Assembly: GCF_000419525.1 (NCBI RefSeq)
Contig: NZ_ATTE01000001.1
Coordinates: 434,001-498,000, forward strand
Source of the DNA: Leucothrix mucor DSM 2157
Lineage (GTDB): Bacteria > Pseudomonadota > Gammaproteobacteria > Thiotrichales > Thiotrichaceae
Direction: 5' to 3'
DNA length: 64,000 nt
The notes beneath the pieces are model-generated. The model was not told the DNA's origin and did no database searches. It saw only the letters and a list, made by a program, of their open reading frames with translations. Both the position numbers and the translations under genes were made by a program. Positions within the stretch are counted from its first letter, which is position 1, and each line of letters starts with the position of its first letter. This document shows, in pieces, positions 50,423 through 61,167 of the stretch.

Positions 50423-50619
50423 TCCAATGGGTAGTCATCTTCGAATACATCTTTAAGCTTTCTCTCTAAAGCTTTACGTTCAAGGTAGTCTTCAATATTA
50501 CGGCGTAGCACATGCGGCTTCTGTGGCTCTGCGTGCTCTTTAGATTCGCCTTCGATTAGGTGAATGTTATTCTTATGCGCGACAAACATATCATCTAAGA
50601 TTTTTTTGGTATTCATCAT
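50419..50619 (-). CDS. Small charged conserved protein, PA3496-like
   Basis: This is a 66-residue soluble protein. Its C-terminal half (RRNIEDYLERKALERKLKD) is a charged helix of the kind found in the PA3496 family of small gammaproteobacterial proteins, assigned here from memory of the motif. It overlaps the end of the convergent membrane protein gene by 4 bp and follows zipA on the same strand after 155 bp. Its function is unknown. Confidence 0.6.
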   Translation of the reverse strand: MMNTKKILDDMFVAHKNNIHLIEGESKEHAEPQKPHVLRRNIEDYLERKALERKLKDVFEDDYPLD

Positions 50620-50774
50620 ATTGTGGTACTCACTTGTTAGGAGATTATTATTTTTGTTGTGCCCTAACGCTTTAGCTGTTTGGCTTAAAGCGCTTCTTAC
50701 TGGTGAATACGACCGATTATCAGGAATAGCAGCTGAATCATAACTGACTCAGCCTTACCGTTGGTCGGAAAAAC

Positions 50775-51416
50775 TTAATGGTCTAGCGATTCAATCAATG
50801 CAGAAGCATCGTCGTGACTGAAGGTTTCCTGATCGGTATTTCTCAATGTGCCACCTAATTCTTCCGCCACCATTTGCGTCGTAGAGATCAAAATCTCAAT
50901 GGCGTCAATGTCATCAATTGGGCTAGGCAGCTGCATCATGATAGATAGGCCGGGTGTCTCAGAGCCCTTTAAATCCGCTGGACTTAAGGTCCAAGGCTTG
51001 ATGCCATTAGCAACGGTGAACAGGTTCGCGGGTACCCCATTATCTTCAACCGGATAGTGATATAAATCCATATCGCCAAAGCGCAATTGATACTGTGGCA
51101 ACACTTCGCTGATCTTATCGCCAGACAGTGTTTTACCTTCCTCTGCCGCAATAAATAATACGACCTGACGGGGCGTAACAGCCTGCTTACGCGGTCTTGC
51201 GAGGATAGTTTCCTCAACCACAACCGGCGTTGAGCCATCGGTCGCTGGCAGATCCTGCATCACTGATGAAGTCGTCTTCCCAAAATCATCATTGATCTTA
51301 GGCACTACGCCATCACTTTGTTTTGGAAACTTATTCTGTGAAATACGTCCCATAATATACAAGGCGATCATCACGATGATCCCCGCGACGGTGATCAGAA
51401 TACTAACTATGTCCAT
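50775..51416 (-). CDS. zipA: Cell division protein ZipA
   Basis: The protein has 213 residues, short for the family because the linker is only about 55 residues. An N-terminal membrane helix (about residues 3-22, periplasm-out orientation) and short linker lead to the C-terminal FtsZ-binding domain at about 80-210 (VLFIAAEEGKTLSGDKI, LRFGDMDLYHY, FTVANGIKPWTL). It anchors FtsZ to the membrane. Position directly after smc is typical for gammaproteobacteria; ligA, which often follows, is absent. Confidence 0.92.
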   Translation of the reverse strand: MDIVSILITVAGIIVMIALYIMGRISQNKFPKQSDGVVPKINDDFGKTTSSVMQDLPATDGSTPVVVEETILARPRKQAVTPRQVVLFIAAEEGKTLSGDKISEVLPQYQLRFGDMDLYHYPVEDNGVPANLFTVANGIKPWTLSPADLKGSETPGLSIMMQLPSPIDDIDAIEILISTTQMVAEELGGTLRNTDQETFSHDDASALIESLDH

Positions 51417-51449
51417 TGTGTTTTCCTTGGCAAAAACAATTGCTTACGG

Positions 51450-54400
51450 CTACTCATCTATCATCCGTGCCGCTTCATTTACATCGACCGCTACCATACG
51501 CGACACACCCGGTTCACGCATGGTAACCCCAACCAAATTCTCCGCCATTTCCATGGTAGATTTATTATGAGTTATAAAGATGAATTGTACCCGTTTCGAC
51601 ATGTGTCTTACCAGCTCGCAGAAACGCCCGACGTTCGCTTCATCCAGTGGCGCGTCCACCTCATCCAGCATACAAAACGGTGCAGGGTTTAATTCAAAGA
51701 TCGCAAAGACCATCGCCACTGCCGTTAAGGCCTTCTCACCACCCGACATAAGTTGGATACTGCTCAAACGCTTTCCCGGTGGGCGAGCCATGATTGAGAT
51801 GCCGGTAGTTAACAGGTCATCGCCAGTCATTTCCAGGTGTGCTTCACCGCCGCCAAACAAGCGTGGGAACATCTCCTGAATGCGCACATTCACCTTCTCA
51901 AAGGTTTCTTTGAAGCGACCGCGGGTATCCCTATCAATTTTACGAATGGCGCTCTCTAGCGTCGCCATAGCCTCTGCCAGGTCGGCATGTTGCTCGTCCA
52001 GATAGGTCTTTCGCTCATTTTGCGATTCATATTCTTCAATCGCGGCCAGATTGATCGCTCCTAAGCGCTGAATTTTCTGGCGAATATCCTGTAATTGTTC
52101 CTGATGCGATGAAATCTGAGCGCTTAGATCCATTTCATGCTGCAGCATTTGAGGATCAAATTCGGTTTCGGCCAACTGTTCCAGCAAGGTTTCTTCACGA
52201 ACATTGACTGTTTGCCAGTGCAGCCTTAGTTTTTCGATTTTTTCGCGTTGAGTCTGAACAATGGCTTCAGCTTGCGCACGTGCTTGTTCATGCTCACGAA
52301 TTTTCTGATCAATATCGGACAGCGCTTTGCGAGCATCCGTCAATGCAACTTCACTGACCTTACGTTGCTCAAGCGCTTGCTCTAATTGTTCTTGCAGGCT
52401 TGCGATCAGTGCATCATCCAACTGGGTATCAGTATGGCTTAGCTTACGTGCTTGCAACGACTCAATCTGGTAGTGAACTCGTTCGATCTGCGACTGACTG
52501 TTTTGGCAACCACTGCGTTGCGTTTCAATCTGAATTTGTAGCGCTTGGTATTGGTCGCGGTTCAGCTGAAATTGCTGACGGGCATCACTTAAAGCTTGTT
52601 CTAGTGGATGTTGCTGTTCTCTTAATAGCTCAAGATTTTCAGTGAGTTGCTCGATACTTGCTTGTGCCAGTGCCAGCGACTCTTCTGATTCTAATAATTG
52701 CGCGGTGTCAGCTTCTTGCTGCTGATTAAGTTCGGTCGTTTCTTCCGTTAAGCGCGCGGCAAATTGTGCCTGCTGTACTTGCTGCTGCTCCAGGCCGCGA
52801 GCACGCGCATTCACTTCACTTTCTTCGCGATGCAATTGCTGCTGTTGCTGTTGCTGTAACTTTAGCTGGCTTTGGGACTGCTCGGCCAGCTCCTGAAGTG
52901 CTTCAAGCGCCATTTCAGTGTGCTTGAGCTGTTGCTCATCTTTTGCGATGCTGGCTTGCAGCTCTTCAATGCTTTTCTGGCGAGCAATCACACCTTCTTG
53001 TTCGCGCTCAGAGCCCGGTAGGCGCACCCAGTTTGTTCCGTAGCAGCTGCCATCCGCAGTGATTAGGCGTTCACCTGCCTTGAGGTTGGATTGGCGGCTG
53101 AGCGCATCCTGATGATCTGTAGCGCAGTAAACTAATGCCAGCAGCGGCTTGAGTTGAGTAGGGGAGAGAACCTGCTGCGCCAAGCTATCTTTTGAATAGG
53201 TATGATTATCTGAGTTGGCATTGCCTGCCAGTAAAAGCTCTATTGCATGTGCCGGTGCTGTACTAATCAGGTGTTCGAGCCGCTGATCTGCGGGGAGTTG
53301 CAAAGCTTCCAGTGTTGGGCCTAATAAGCTTTCAACGGCATTTTCCCAGCCGGCATTGACTTTAATTTCTTCAGCCAGTCGTGGCAGTTGATCAAGATGG
53401 TGTTCTGTCAGCCATTGATTCAAGGCTGTTTTATCTTTACCTAAGCCCGCCTGCTGCAAGGTTTCCAGCGAGCTTAAACGCCCACGGGCGCTTTGTAATG
53501 AGCCGCGTAATTCATTCAGTTGTTGCTGTTCTTCTCGCTGCTCTTCTTGCTGTTTTTGCAGGGTGGCTTGCGTCGTACTGAGCGTGGCTTCGGTTTCTTC
53601 CAGCTTAGCGGCCAGTTGTAACTGATGCTCACGGACTAGCTCAATCTTTTCAGCTTGTTCGCTCTGATCACCTTGCTCGGCATGCTGCTGTTCAAGGCGC
53701 AGTAAGCGTTGCTGGTTACGGCTAATTTGTTGCTGTAATTGCTGAATTCGGCTGCTTTCAACACTGCTCTGGCGTGTTGGCTCAGCAAGTTGTTGCTGTC
53801 CAAGGGTCCATTGTTGTTTCCACTCATTGAGGGCTTGTTCAGCGACATCCAGCGCTTCTTGCTGAGTTTCTTGCATGGCCAGCATTTCTTCGGCCTTTGG
53901 CTCCAGCAATTCCAGCTCTGTTTGTGCTTGTAACAGCCGCTCCTCGTCATGTTGCAAGTGCATGCGGGCGTTTAACAGCTCTTGTTCGAGTTGCTCACGC
54001 TGCTGCTTGTCGCGTTGGACGATTTCGTGCTGATGACGAATTTGCTGTTCCAGCTGAGAAACCTGAGCACCGGATTCATACACACCAGCCTGTACCTGAT
54101 TAAATTCGGCATTGGCTTCGGTTTGGCGGCTGCGATGAGCTTCCAGCTGTGTTTCAATCGAGCGTTGCTGTTTCAGGTGATCCTGATGCTTTTCCGCTTC
54201 GGTATTAATTTGTTCTTGCTGAGCTTGCAGCTCTTTTTGCACGGCTTGCAGTTGCAGATACAACAGTTCAGCGGCTAAGCGACGCTCAGTTTGTTTAAAG
54301 TCTTTAAAGCGTTCAGCGGCGCTGGCTTGACGTTTCAGGGTGCCGAGCTGTTTATCAATCTCTTCGCGCAGGTCATTCAGACGATCCAGATTGTCGCGGG

Positions 54401-54959
54401 TGCCACGAATGCGGGTCTCGGTTTCTTTACGGCGCTCTTTATATTTTGAAATACCGGCCGCTTCTTCGATATAAACGCGCAGCTCTTCAGGCTTAGCTTC
54501 GATCAGGCGGGAAATCATGCCCTGTTCGATAATGGCGTAACTGCGAGGACCTAAGCCGGTACCTAGGAAGATATCGGTAATGTCACGACGACGGCAGCGT
54601 GTACCATTTAGAAAGTATTTGGATTGTCCGTCGCGGCTCAGTAAGCGCTTGATAGCAATTTCAGAGAACTGGGAATATTCACCGCCTAGCGTGCCATCAC
54701 TATTATCAAATACTAGTTCGATACTGGCTTGGCCGACTTTTTTGCGAGTGGAGGAGCCGTTGAATATGACGTCTTCCATCGAGGCGCCACGCAGGTTTTT
54801 AGCGGATGATTCGCCCATTACCCAGCGCACAGCGTCGATCGTATTGGATTTTCCGCAACCATTCGGGCCGACAATCGCGGTCAGATTGCTCCGCATTTCA
54901 ATGGTCGTTGGGTCTACGAAAGATTTAAATCCAGACAGTTTGATCTTGCTAAGACGCAT
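51450..54959 (-). CDS. smc: Chromosome partition protein SMC
   Basis: The protein has about 1169 residues from Met at 54959 (MRLSKIKLSGFKSF). The frame is open to 55088, but the extra 43 residues are not SMC-like. It has Walker A IVGPNGCGKSNTIDAVRW, two long Gln/Glu-rich coiled coils separated by a hinge near residues 510-650, the ABC signature LMSGGEKALTAVA and Walker B CMLDEVDAPLDEAN. It compacts and segregates chromosomes. It is divergent from purL across about 150 bp and upstream of zipA. Confidence 0.96.
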   Translation of the reverse strand: MRLSKIKLSGFKSFVDPTTIEMRSNLTAIVGPNGCGKSNTIDAVRWVMGESSAKNLRGASMEDVIFNGSSTRKKVGQASIELVFDNSDGTLGGEYSQFSEIAIKRLLSRDGQSKYFLNGTRCRRRDITDIFLGTGLGPRSYAIIEQGMISRLIEAKPEELRVYIEEAAGISKYKERRKETETRIRGTRDNLDRLNDLREEIDKQLGTLKRQASAAERFKDFKQTERRLAAELLYLQLQAVQKELQAQQEQINTEAEKHQDHLKQQRSIETQLEAHRSRQTEANAEFNQVQAGVYESGAQVSQLEQQIRHQHEIVQRDKQQREQLEQELLNARMHLQHDEERLLQAQTELELLEPKAEEMLAMQETQQEALDVAEQALNEWKQQWTLGQQQLAEPTRQSSVESSRIQQLQQQISRNQQRLLRLEQQHAEQGDQSEQAEKIELVREHQLQLAAKLEETEATLSTTQATLQKQQEEQREEQQQLNELRGSLQSARGRLSSLETLQQAGLGKDKTALNQWLTEHHLDQLPRLAEEIKVNAGWENAVESLLGPTLEALQLPADQRLEHLISTAPAHAIELLLAGNANSDNHTYSKDSLAQQVLSPTQLKPLLALVYCATDHQDALSRQSNLKAGERLITADGSCYGTNWVRLPGSEREQEGVIARQKSIEELQASIAKDEQQLKHTEMALEALQELAEQSQSQLKLQQQQQQQLHREESEVNARARGLEQQQVQQAQFAARLTEETTELNQQQEADTAQLLESEESLALAQASIEQLTENLELLREQQHPLEQALSDARQQFQLNRDQYQALQIQIETQRSGCQNSQSQIERVHYQIESLQARKLSHTDTQLDDALIASLQEQLEQALEQRKVSEVALTDARKALSDIDQKIREHEQARAQAEAIVQTQREKIEKLRLHWQTVNVREETLLEQLAETEFDPQMLQHEMDLSAQISSHQEQLQDIRQKIQRLGAINLAAIEEYESQNERKTYLDEQHADLAEAMATLESAIRKIDRDTRGRFKETFEKVNVRIQEMFPRLFGGGEAHLEMTGDDLLTTGISIMARPPGKRLSSIQLMSGGEKALTAVAMVFAIFELNPAPFCMLDEVDAPLDEANVGRFCELVRHMSKRVQFIFITHNKSTMEMAENLVGVTMREPGVSRMVAVDVNEAARMIDE

Positions 54960-55112
54960 AAGAAAAAGGGATCGACCATTGTTGTGATTATCGTGGGGGG
55001 CCAATAATAAGTAAGGTGCAGCGTATTTGCACGAAAAAATTAAAAAACGGCATTCAACCCATGCGCTAGATACACTATCATACGCCATTCATTTCTAACG
55101 ATGTAGCCAACC

Positions 55113-58100
55113 ATGCTGATTATCCCCGGTGGCCGAGCCTTTTCCGACTTTATCCAAGCTAAGCTGTTGAAAAACTTACAGCGTGAAGTGCCAGAGGTAC
55201 GAGCAGTCCATGCCCGTTATCAGCACTTTGCCGATCTTAGCCGTACTTTAACCGAACAAGAAGCTGAACGCCTTGAACACGTGTTGCGCTATGGTGAGGA
55301 GCAGGATACTGCTCAACCCGCTGGCGAGTTGTTTTTAGTGGCGCCACGCCAAGGCACTATCTCGCCTTGGTCGAGTAAAGCGACTGATATTTTGCACAAC
55401 TGCGATCTAACAGCGGTGATTCGGGTAGAGCGTGCGACCGCGTACTACGTTGAATACAGTGCTTCTGTTTCTGCTGAGCAGAAAACACTGATCGCTGCAC
55501 AATTGCATGATCGCATGATGGAGACGGTATTGCCGGATCTGGACAGCGTTGAAGGTTTGTTCAGCCATGCAGAACCTGCACCCTTGCGTTATGTTGAATT
55601 GGGCGCTAACCCAGTCGGCGCATTGCAGGAAGCTAATATTGAGTTGGGTCTTGCCTTATCTGCTGATGAGATTGAGTATCTGGCGGATAACTACGCGGCG
55701 CTTAAGCGTAATCCAACCGATGTTGAATTGATGATGTTTGCGCAGGCCAACTCTGAGCATTGTCGTCATAAAATCTTCAATGCCGATTGGGTGATTGATG
55801 ATCAGCCGCAGACGCAAACACTGTTCGGCATGATTCGCAATACCTATAAGCATTCACCGGAAGGCGTATTAACCGCTTACAGCGATAACTCCTCAGTGAT
55901 TGAAGGACCAGCGGCGAGTCGTTTCTTCCCGTCCAGCGATGGTCATGCTTACGAGCACCACAATGAAGCGGTGCACATGCTGATGAAGGTGGAAACTCAT
56001 AACCACCCAACGGCCATTTCGCCATTCCCCGGTGCCGCGACTGGCTCTGGTGGTGAGATTCGTGATGAGGGCGCAACCGGTAACGGTTCGAAGCCTAAAG
56101 CGGGTCTCTGTGGTTTCTCAGTCTCTAACTTACGCATTCCTGGCCATGAAATGCCTTGGGAGCGCGACTTTGGTCGCCCTGAGCGGATTGATTCTGCGTT
56201 GAATATTATGCTGGATGGGCCAATTGGCGCGGCGGCATTTAACAATGAATTCGGACGTCCGAATTTGTGCGGCTACTTCCGTACTTTTGAAGCCGAAGTA
56301 CCGGGCCCGAAAGGTCAGGAGCTTCGCGGCTACCATAAGCCCATTATGCTGGCAGGTGGTTTGGGTAATATTCGCCCTGACAATATTAAGAAAAAAGATC
56401 TACCAGAAGGCACGCCGATTGTGGTGCTAGGTGGGCCTGCAATGTTGATTGGTTTGGGTGGTGGTGCAGCCTCATCCATGGCCAGCGGTACCAGTGCTGA
56501 AAGTCTGGACTTTGCTTCGGTACAACGTGGCAATCCTGAGATGGAGCGTCGTTGTCAGGAAGTGATCGATCGCTGTGTGGCGTTAGGCCAAGACAGCCCA
56601 ATCCTGTCGATTCACGACGTGGGTGCTGGTGGTATTTCCAATGCGATTCCGGAAATCATCAATGATGCCGGGCGAGGTGGACGTTTCGAGCTACGCGCAG
56701 TACCCAATGCGGAATCTGGCATGGCACCAATGGAAATTTGGTGTAACGAGGCTCAAGAGCGCTATGTGCTAGCGATTTCTGAAGAGCGTTTAGCCGAGTT
56801 TGAAGCGATTTGTGAGCGTGAGCGCGCGGTATATGCCGTGGTTGGAACTGCCACTGAAGATCGCCACTTGTTAGTACAAGATGCGCAGTTCGACAATAAC
56901 CCTGTCGATATGCCAATGAATGTGCTGTTGGGTAAGCCGCCTAAAATGCTGCGCAATGTGCATCATAAAACCTTCAGCAAGCCAGAGCTTGAGCTGGATG
57001 GCATTGTATTGAGTGAAGCGATTGAGCGGGTATTGCGCTTGCCAACTGTCGCTTCAAAATCCTTCCTGATTACCATTGGCGATCGCAGCATCACCGGTAT
57101 GGTGAACCGCGATCAGATGGTGGGTCCTTGGCAAGTACCGGTTGCTGATGTGGCGGTCACTGTGACAGATTACAAAGGCTACACCGGTGAAGCGATGGCA
57201 ATCGGTGAGCGTACACCGCTGGCATTGGTTAATCCTGCTGCATCGGGCCGTATGGCGATCGGTGAGGCACTAACTAACTTGGCCGCCGCGAATATCGGCA
57301 AGTTATCCGATATCGTGTTATCCGCTAACTGGATGGCTGCTGCAGGTCATGACGGCGAAGATGCCGCATTGTTCGATACCGTAAAAGCGGTTGGTGAAGA
57401 GATTTGTCCGCAACTGGGCATTTGTATTCCAGTGGGTAAAGATTCGCTATCGATGAAGACAGTATGGCAACAGGGCGACGAGTCTCGCGAAATGACCTCA
57501 CCATTGTCATTAATCGTGACGGGCTTTGGTGTGGTTCAGGATGTACGCAATACTCTAACGCCACAGTTACGTACCGATAAGGGTGATACTGACCTGATCG
57601 TAATTGACCTGGGTAAGCGCGAAAACCGTTTGGCAGCTTCTGCATTGGCGCAGGTTTATTCTCAGGTTGGAAAACACGCACCTGACTTTAAAGACACACA
57701 TCAAATGATTTGTTTCTTTGAGACGATTCAGCGACTGAATGAAGAAGGTTTGTTATTGGCATATCACGACCGTTCAGATGGTGGTTTGCTGGCCACTTTA
57801 TGCGAGATGGCATTCGCAGGCCGCACCGGTATCAATGTTGTACTGGATGATCTGGCGACTTCACCAATCGAAGCGCTGTTCAATGAAGAGCTGGGTGCCG
57901 TTATTCAGGTTAAGCATGAAGATACTGAAGAAGTGTTGGCTGCGTTCCGTGAAGCTGATCTTGGCAAACACACGCATGTTATTGGTTGCTTAACAGATGA
58001 CGATGCGGTTGAGTTTAGCTGGGCAAAGGCTTCGATCTACCGCGAAAGCCGTACCACCTTGCAGACGTTCTGGAGCGATGTGAGCTACCAGATGCAGTCA

Positions 58101-59006
58101 CTGCGTGATAATACAGAATGCGCTGATCAAGAGCTGGAGCAAATCGCTGATCCTGCGAATACAGGCTTGTTTGCTGAGCTTAGCTACGACCTTGATGAAG
58201 ATATTGCCGCGCCTTATATCAAGAGTGGCGAGCGCCCATCGGTGGCGATTCTGCGCGAGCAGGGTGTAAACGGCCAGATTGAAATGGCAGCGGCGTTTGA
58301 CCGTGCCGGTTTCCGCAGTGTCGATGTACACATGACGGATATTTTGAGTGGTCGTGTATCGCTGAGTGAGTTCAAAGGCTTAGTAGCTTGTGGCGGCTTC
58401 TCTTACGGTGACGTGCTAGGTGCTGGTGGCGGTTGGGCAAAGACTATTTTGTTCAATGAGCAAGCCAGTGCGACCTTCAGTGAGTTCTTTGCACGTGAGG
58501 ATACTTTTGCATTAGGCGTATGTAACGGTTGTCAGATGCTGTCTCAATTGAAGCATATGATTCCGGGCGCATCGCATTGGCCATCATTCTACCGCAACTA
58601 TTCTGAGCAGTTTGAAGCACGCTTAGCGATGGTTGAGGTGATGGAGTCTCCATCCATTCTGTTTAAGGATATGGTTGGCTCTAAGATGCCGATTGCCGTG
58701 GCGCATGGTGAAGGGCGTGCAGTCTTTGATGCAGGCGTTTCCCCATCAGGTTTGATCTCTGATCAGCGTGTCAGCTTGCGTTATGTTGATGCAGCAGGTC
58801 AGCCAACTGAGCACTATCCCGAGAACCCGAACGGCTCAGTGGATGGCATTACCGGTCTATGTAGTGAAGATGGTCGTGTGACGATTATGATGCCGCATCC
58901 TGAGCGAGTATTCCGCACAGTGACGAACTCATGGCATCCGGATGATTGGGATGAAGATGGAGCGTGGCTGCGGATGTTCCGCAATGCGCGTCGCTGGGTA
59001 GGCTGA
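55113..59006 (+). CDS. purL: Phosphoribosylformylglycinamidine synthase (single-chain PurL)
   Basis: This 1297-residue protein is the large gammaproteobacterial form. It has an N-terminal PurS-like domain, a linker ([14 protein letters not shown]), two AIR-synthetase-like halves ([30 protein letters not shown]) and a C-terminal glutamine amidotransferase with Cys in [13 protein letters not shown] and His in MPHPERVFR. It converts FGAR, Gln and ATP to FGAM in purine synthesis. It is monocistronic and ends at a strong terminator. Confidence 0.98.
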   Translation: MLIIPGGRAFSDFIQAKLLKNLQREVPEVRAVHARYQHFADLSRTLTEQEAERLEHVLRYGEEQDTAQPAGELFLVAPRQGTISPWSSKATDILHNCDLTAVIRVERATAYYVEYSASVSAEQKTLIAAQLHDRMMETVLPDLDSVEGLFSHAEPAPLRYVELGANPVGALQEANIELGLALSADEIEYLADNYAALKRNPTDVELMMFAQANSEHCRHKIFNADWVIDDQPQTQTLFGMIRNTYKHSPEGVLTAYSDNSSVIEGPAASRFFPSSDGHAYEHHNEAVHMLMKVETHNHPTAISPFPGAATGSGGEIRDEGATGNGSKPKAGLCGFSVSNLRIPGHEMPWERDFGRPERIDSALNIMLDGPIGAAAFNNEFGRPNLCGYFRTFEAEVPGPKGQELRGYHKPIMLAGGLGNIRPDNIKKKDLPEGTPIVVLGGPAMLIGLGGGAASSMASGTSAESLDFASVQRGNPEMERRCQEVIDRCVALGQDSPILSIHDVGAGGISNAIPEIINDAGRGGRFELRAVPNAESGMAPMEIWCNEAQERYVLAISEERLAEFEAICERERAVYAVVGTATEDRHLLVQDAQFDNNPVDMPMNVLLGKPPKMLRNVHHKTFSKPELELDGIVLSEAIERVLRLPTVASKSFLITIGDRSITGMVNRDQMVGPWQVPVADVAVTVTDYKGYTGEAMAIGERTPLALVNPAASGRMAIGEALTNLAAANIGKLSDIVLSANWMAAAGHDGEDAALFDTVKAVGEEICPQLGICIPVGKDSLSMKTVWQQGDESREMTSPLSLIVTGFGVVQDVRNTLTPQLRTDKGDTDLIVIDLGKRENRLAASALAQVYSQVGKHAPDFKDTHQMICFFETIQRLNEEGLLLAYHDRSDGGLLATLCEMAFAGRTGINVVLDDLATSPIEALFNEELGAVIQVKHEDTEEVLAAFREADLGKHTHVIGCLTDDDAVEFSWAKASIYRESRTTLQTFWSDVSYQMQSLRDNTECADQELEQIADPANTGLFAELSYDLDEDIAAPYIKSGERPSVAILREQGVNGQIEMAAAFDRAGFRSVDVHMTDILSGRVSLSEFKGLVACGGFSYGDVLGAGGGWAKTILFNEQASATFSEFFAREDTFALGVCNGCQMLSQLKHMIPGASHWPSFYRNYSEQFEARLAMVEVMESPSILFKDMVGSKMPIAVAHGEGRAVFDAGVSPSGLISDQRVSLRYVDAAGQPTEHYPENPNGSVDGITGLCSEDGRVTIMMPHPERVFRTVTNSWHPDDWDEDGAWLRMFRNARRWVG

Positions 59007-59024
59007 TAGAGCCGAAGGTGAGCA

Positions 59025-59060
59025 AGCCGGTTGATCGTGATTGATCAACCGGCTTTTTTT
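59025..59060. terminator. Terminator after purL
   Basis: A perfect 12-bp stem (AGCCGGTTGATC / GATCAACCGGCT) around a 6-nt loop is followed by seven T. It lies 19 bp after purL, before a convergent small gene. Confidence 0.92.
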
Positions 59061-59063
59061 ATA

Positions 59064-59264
59064 CTAGTCAGTAAATAGATTCAACTTCTTGAAAACCATA
59101 GTAATTGGGCAGAATCCAGTAAAGGCTGACTGCATTACTAATGCGCCCACTAATACCATCAACCAGATAAAGCCGGAACTGATCATTGTCAGGATTGCTG
59201 ACAGTAAAATTAGCGCTCCGGATGTCAGTCTTACTGCGTCACTCATATTCAGATTGTCTAGCAT
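59064..59264 (-). CDS. Small inner-membrane protein, DUF2892/YgaP-tail type
   Basis: This 66-residue protein has two hydrophobic helices (about residues 12-30 and 32-48) separated by a short turn, then GFCPITMVFKKLNL. The two-helix plus (F/C)CP-x-x-x-(V/I)-(F/L)-x-K-L-G/N pattern is that of the DUF2892 membrane segment, often fused to rhodaneses such as YgaP. A membrane rhodanese is encoded 2 kb away. Its function is unknown. AAGGAGA lies shortly before the start. Confidence 0.75.
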   Translation of the reverse strand: MLDNLNMSDAVRLTSGALILLSAILTMISSGFIWLMVLVGALVMQSAFTGFCPITMVFKKLNLFTD

Positions 59265-59376
59265 GACAAAGTCTCCTTGGTGAATCGTTTTCCATCATTA
59301 AGCCCGAAGGCTTCGAAATAAGGTCAGGTATCTTGTATCACAAATCGGGGATTGCGTGAAGCGGATTGCGGGATGA

Positions 59377-60384
59377 CTAGAACTCAGGCTTTGGTTTACG
59401 GCTGATTAAACTACGTACGGCTTCTTGTGGTGAGAGCCCTTTATACAAAACTTGATGCACAGCATCGCAGATCGGCATTTCAACATTGGCGCGCTGCGCT
59501 AACAGGTGAATGCTTTGGGATGTTTTGGCACCTTCTACCGCTTGGCCAATGGACTTGATTGCCTCATCCAATGTTTTTCCAGCGCCTAAAGCAAGCCCTA
59601 ATTGGCGATTGCGTGATTGGTTATCTGTACAGGTTAGGATTAAATCCCCCATGCCTGAGAGGCCCATCAGGGTTTCAGCATTTGCGCCTAGCGCTTGGCC
59701 TAAGCGAAGTATTTCAGCTAGTCCACGCGTAATGATCGCAGTGCGGGCATTGGCACCAAAGCCTAAGCCATCCGCAATACCTGCGGCAATTGCCAGTACA
59801 TTTTTAACGGCACCGCCGAGCTCTACCCCGACAATATCGCGACTGGTATACACACGGTAATTTTCAGACTGAAAAGCAGCTGTGACTTGCTTGCCTAGTT
59901 GGTCACTACTGGCGGCAACAGTCATAGCCGTTGGTAGGCTGCGAGCTACTTCGGCGGCAAAGGTTGGCCCCGAAACTAGTCCGTATTGGGTGACTTGCGG
60001 TAGTATTTCTTCCACCAGTTCATGCAATAGCTTGCCACTGGTAAGCTCTAAACCTTTAGTTGCCCACAGTACTTTATGCTCAGCCGTTAACAGTGGCGCG
60101 AGCTGCTCCAGCAGTTGCCGAAAGCCATGGCTTGGTACCACAATCAGTTGATATAAGCTGTGTTGAGCTAAAGTGTTGAGGTCGCTGTGACAATGAAGTG
60201 TATCGGGGAAGGGGATATTGGGAAGATAGTCGGTATTTTCCCGCTGTTGTTCGTAGTGAGCGAGACGTTCCGCCCGATGACCCCAGAGATAAACCTCAAG
60301 GCCATTTCTGGCTAATTGCAGTGCCAGAGCGGTTCCCCAGGAGCCCGCTCCGTACACTGAAAAGCTGTCAGGTCGTAATGACAT
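59377..60384 (-). CDS. gpsA: Glycerol-3-phosphate dehydrogenase [NAD(P)+]
   Basis: The protein has 335 residues. The N-terminal dinucleotide site reads FSVYGAGSWGTALALQLARNG. The catalytic domain has the conserved VELGGAVKNVLAIAAGIADGLGFGANARTA (active-site Lys) and GLSGMGDLILTCT. It makes sn-glycerol-3-phosphate for phospholipids. Its ATG overlaps the secB stop region by one base (TAATG), so the two genes are coupled, as in other gammaproteobacteria. Confidence 0.97.
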   Translation of the reverse strand: MSLRPDSFSVYGAGSWGTALALQLARNGLEVYLWGHRAERLAHYEQQRENTDYLPNIPFPDTLHCHSDLNTLAQHSLYQLIVVPSHGFRQLLEQLAPLLTAEHKVLWATKGLELTSGKLLHELVEEILPQVTQYGLVSGPTFAAEVARSLPTAMTVAASSDQLGKQVTAAFQSENYRVYTSRDIVGVELGGAVKNVLAIAAGIADGLGFGANARTAIITRGLAEILRLGQALGANAETLMGLSGMGDLILTCTDNQSRNRQLGLALGAGKTLDEAIKSIGQAVEGAKTSQSIHLLAQRANVEMPICDAVHQVLYKGLSPQEAVRSLISRKPKPEF

Positions 60385-60875
60385 TAGGCCTGAGCTACAC
60401 CGCCGTTTTCTTTAGCGGTTGCTTCTTCTGCCATACGCTGAGCATACAAGGCATCGAAGTTAATCGGTGACAGGTGCATCTCAGGGAAGCTACCTTTAGA
60501 GATCAGGCTAGCAATCGCTTCACGCGCATATGGGAACAGGTTGCCTGGGCAGTAGCTGGCCAATAAATGGTTCAGCTGATCAGCAGGGTAGCCAGTGATT
60601 TTGAATACACCCGCTTGAGTCACTTCGACCAAGAATGCTGTTTCATCATTACTCTTAACGGTAATGGTGAGCATCAACTCGACTTCGTAATGACCTTCAG
60701 ACAGCGGTGTTACCTGCGTGTTTAACTGCAGGTTAGTGTTTGGCTCCCACTCTTTGGTGAAAATAGCCGGGCTGTTTGGCGCTTCAAACGACACATCTTT
60801 CAAATAAATGCGTTCAATAACAAACTGTGGTTCAGCTGTTTCTGTCGTAGTAGCGGCGGCTTGTTCTTCTGCCAT
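60384..60875 (-). CDS. secB: Export chaperone SecB
   Basis: This 163-residue protein has IERIYLKDVSFEAPNSPAIF, the conserved early strand, and the late CPGNLFPYAREAIASLISKGSFPEMHLSPINFDALY. It is a tetrameric cytoplasmic chaperone that hands unfolded precursors to SecA. It sits between grxC and gpsA in the conserved order. The C-terminal tail is Ala/Glu-rich. Confidence 0.97.
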   Translation of the reverse strand: MAEEQAAATTTETAEPQFVIERIYLKDVSFEAPNSPAIFTKEWEPNTNLQLNTQVTPLSEGHYEVELMLTITVKSNDETAFLVEVTQAGVFKITGYPADQLNHLLASYCPGNLFPYAREAIASLISKGSFPEMHLSPINFDALYAQRMAEEATAKENGGVAQA

Positions 60876-60887
60876 GATAATTCCCTG

Positions 60888-61151
60888 TTATTGTTTGGAT
60901 TCTAATAGTGGATCAAGCTTACCAAGACGGTCTAAATGTGCGATGTCATCGAAGCCACCGACAGACTGATCATTGATAAAAATTTGTGGCACTGTGTCAC
61001 GGCCGCTTAGCGAGGCCATTGTTTTCCACAGTGCTGCATCGGCGCCCACGTCGATGTCTTCAAATTCTACGCCTTTACTGCTCAGCAAGCGACGTGCTCG
61101 CATGCAATAAGGGCAGAAACGGGTGCTGTACATAACGACTTTTGCGCTCAT
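60888..61151 (-). CDS. grxC: Glutaredoxin 3
   Basis: The protein has about 87 residues from Met at 61151 (MSAKVVMYSTRFCPYC); the frame is open upstream, but those codons lie within the rhodanese gene end. It has the dithiol active site CPYC near residues 13-16, the TVPQIFIN cis-Pro segment and GGFDDIAHLD, which binds glutathione. It reduces disulfides using glutathione. Confidence 0.94.
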   Translation of the reverse strand: MSAKVVMYSTRFCPYCMRARRLLSSKGVEFEDIDVGADAALWKTMASLSGRDTVPQIFINDQSVGGFDDIAHLDRLGKLDPLLESKQ

Positions 61152-61167
61152 AACTTTAGTCCTGAGT

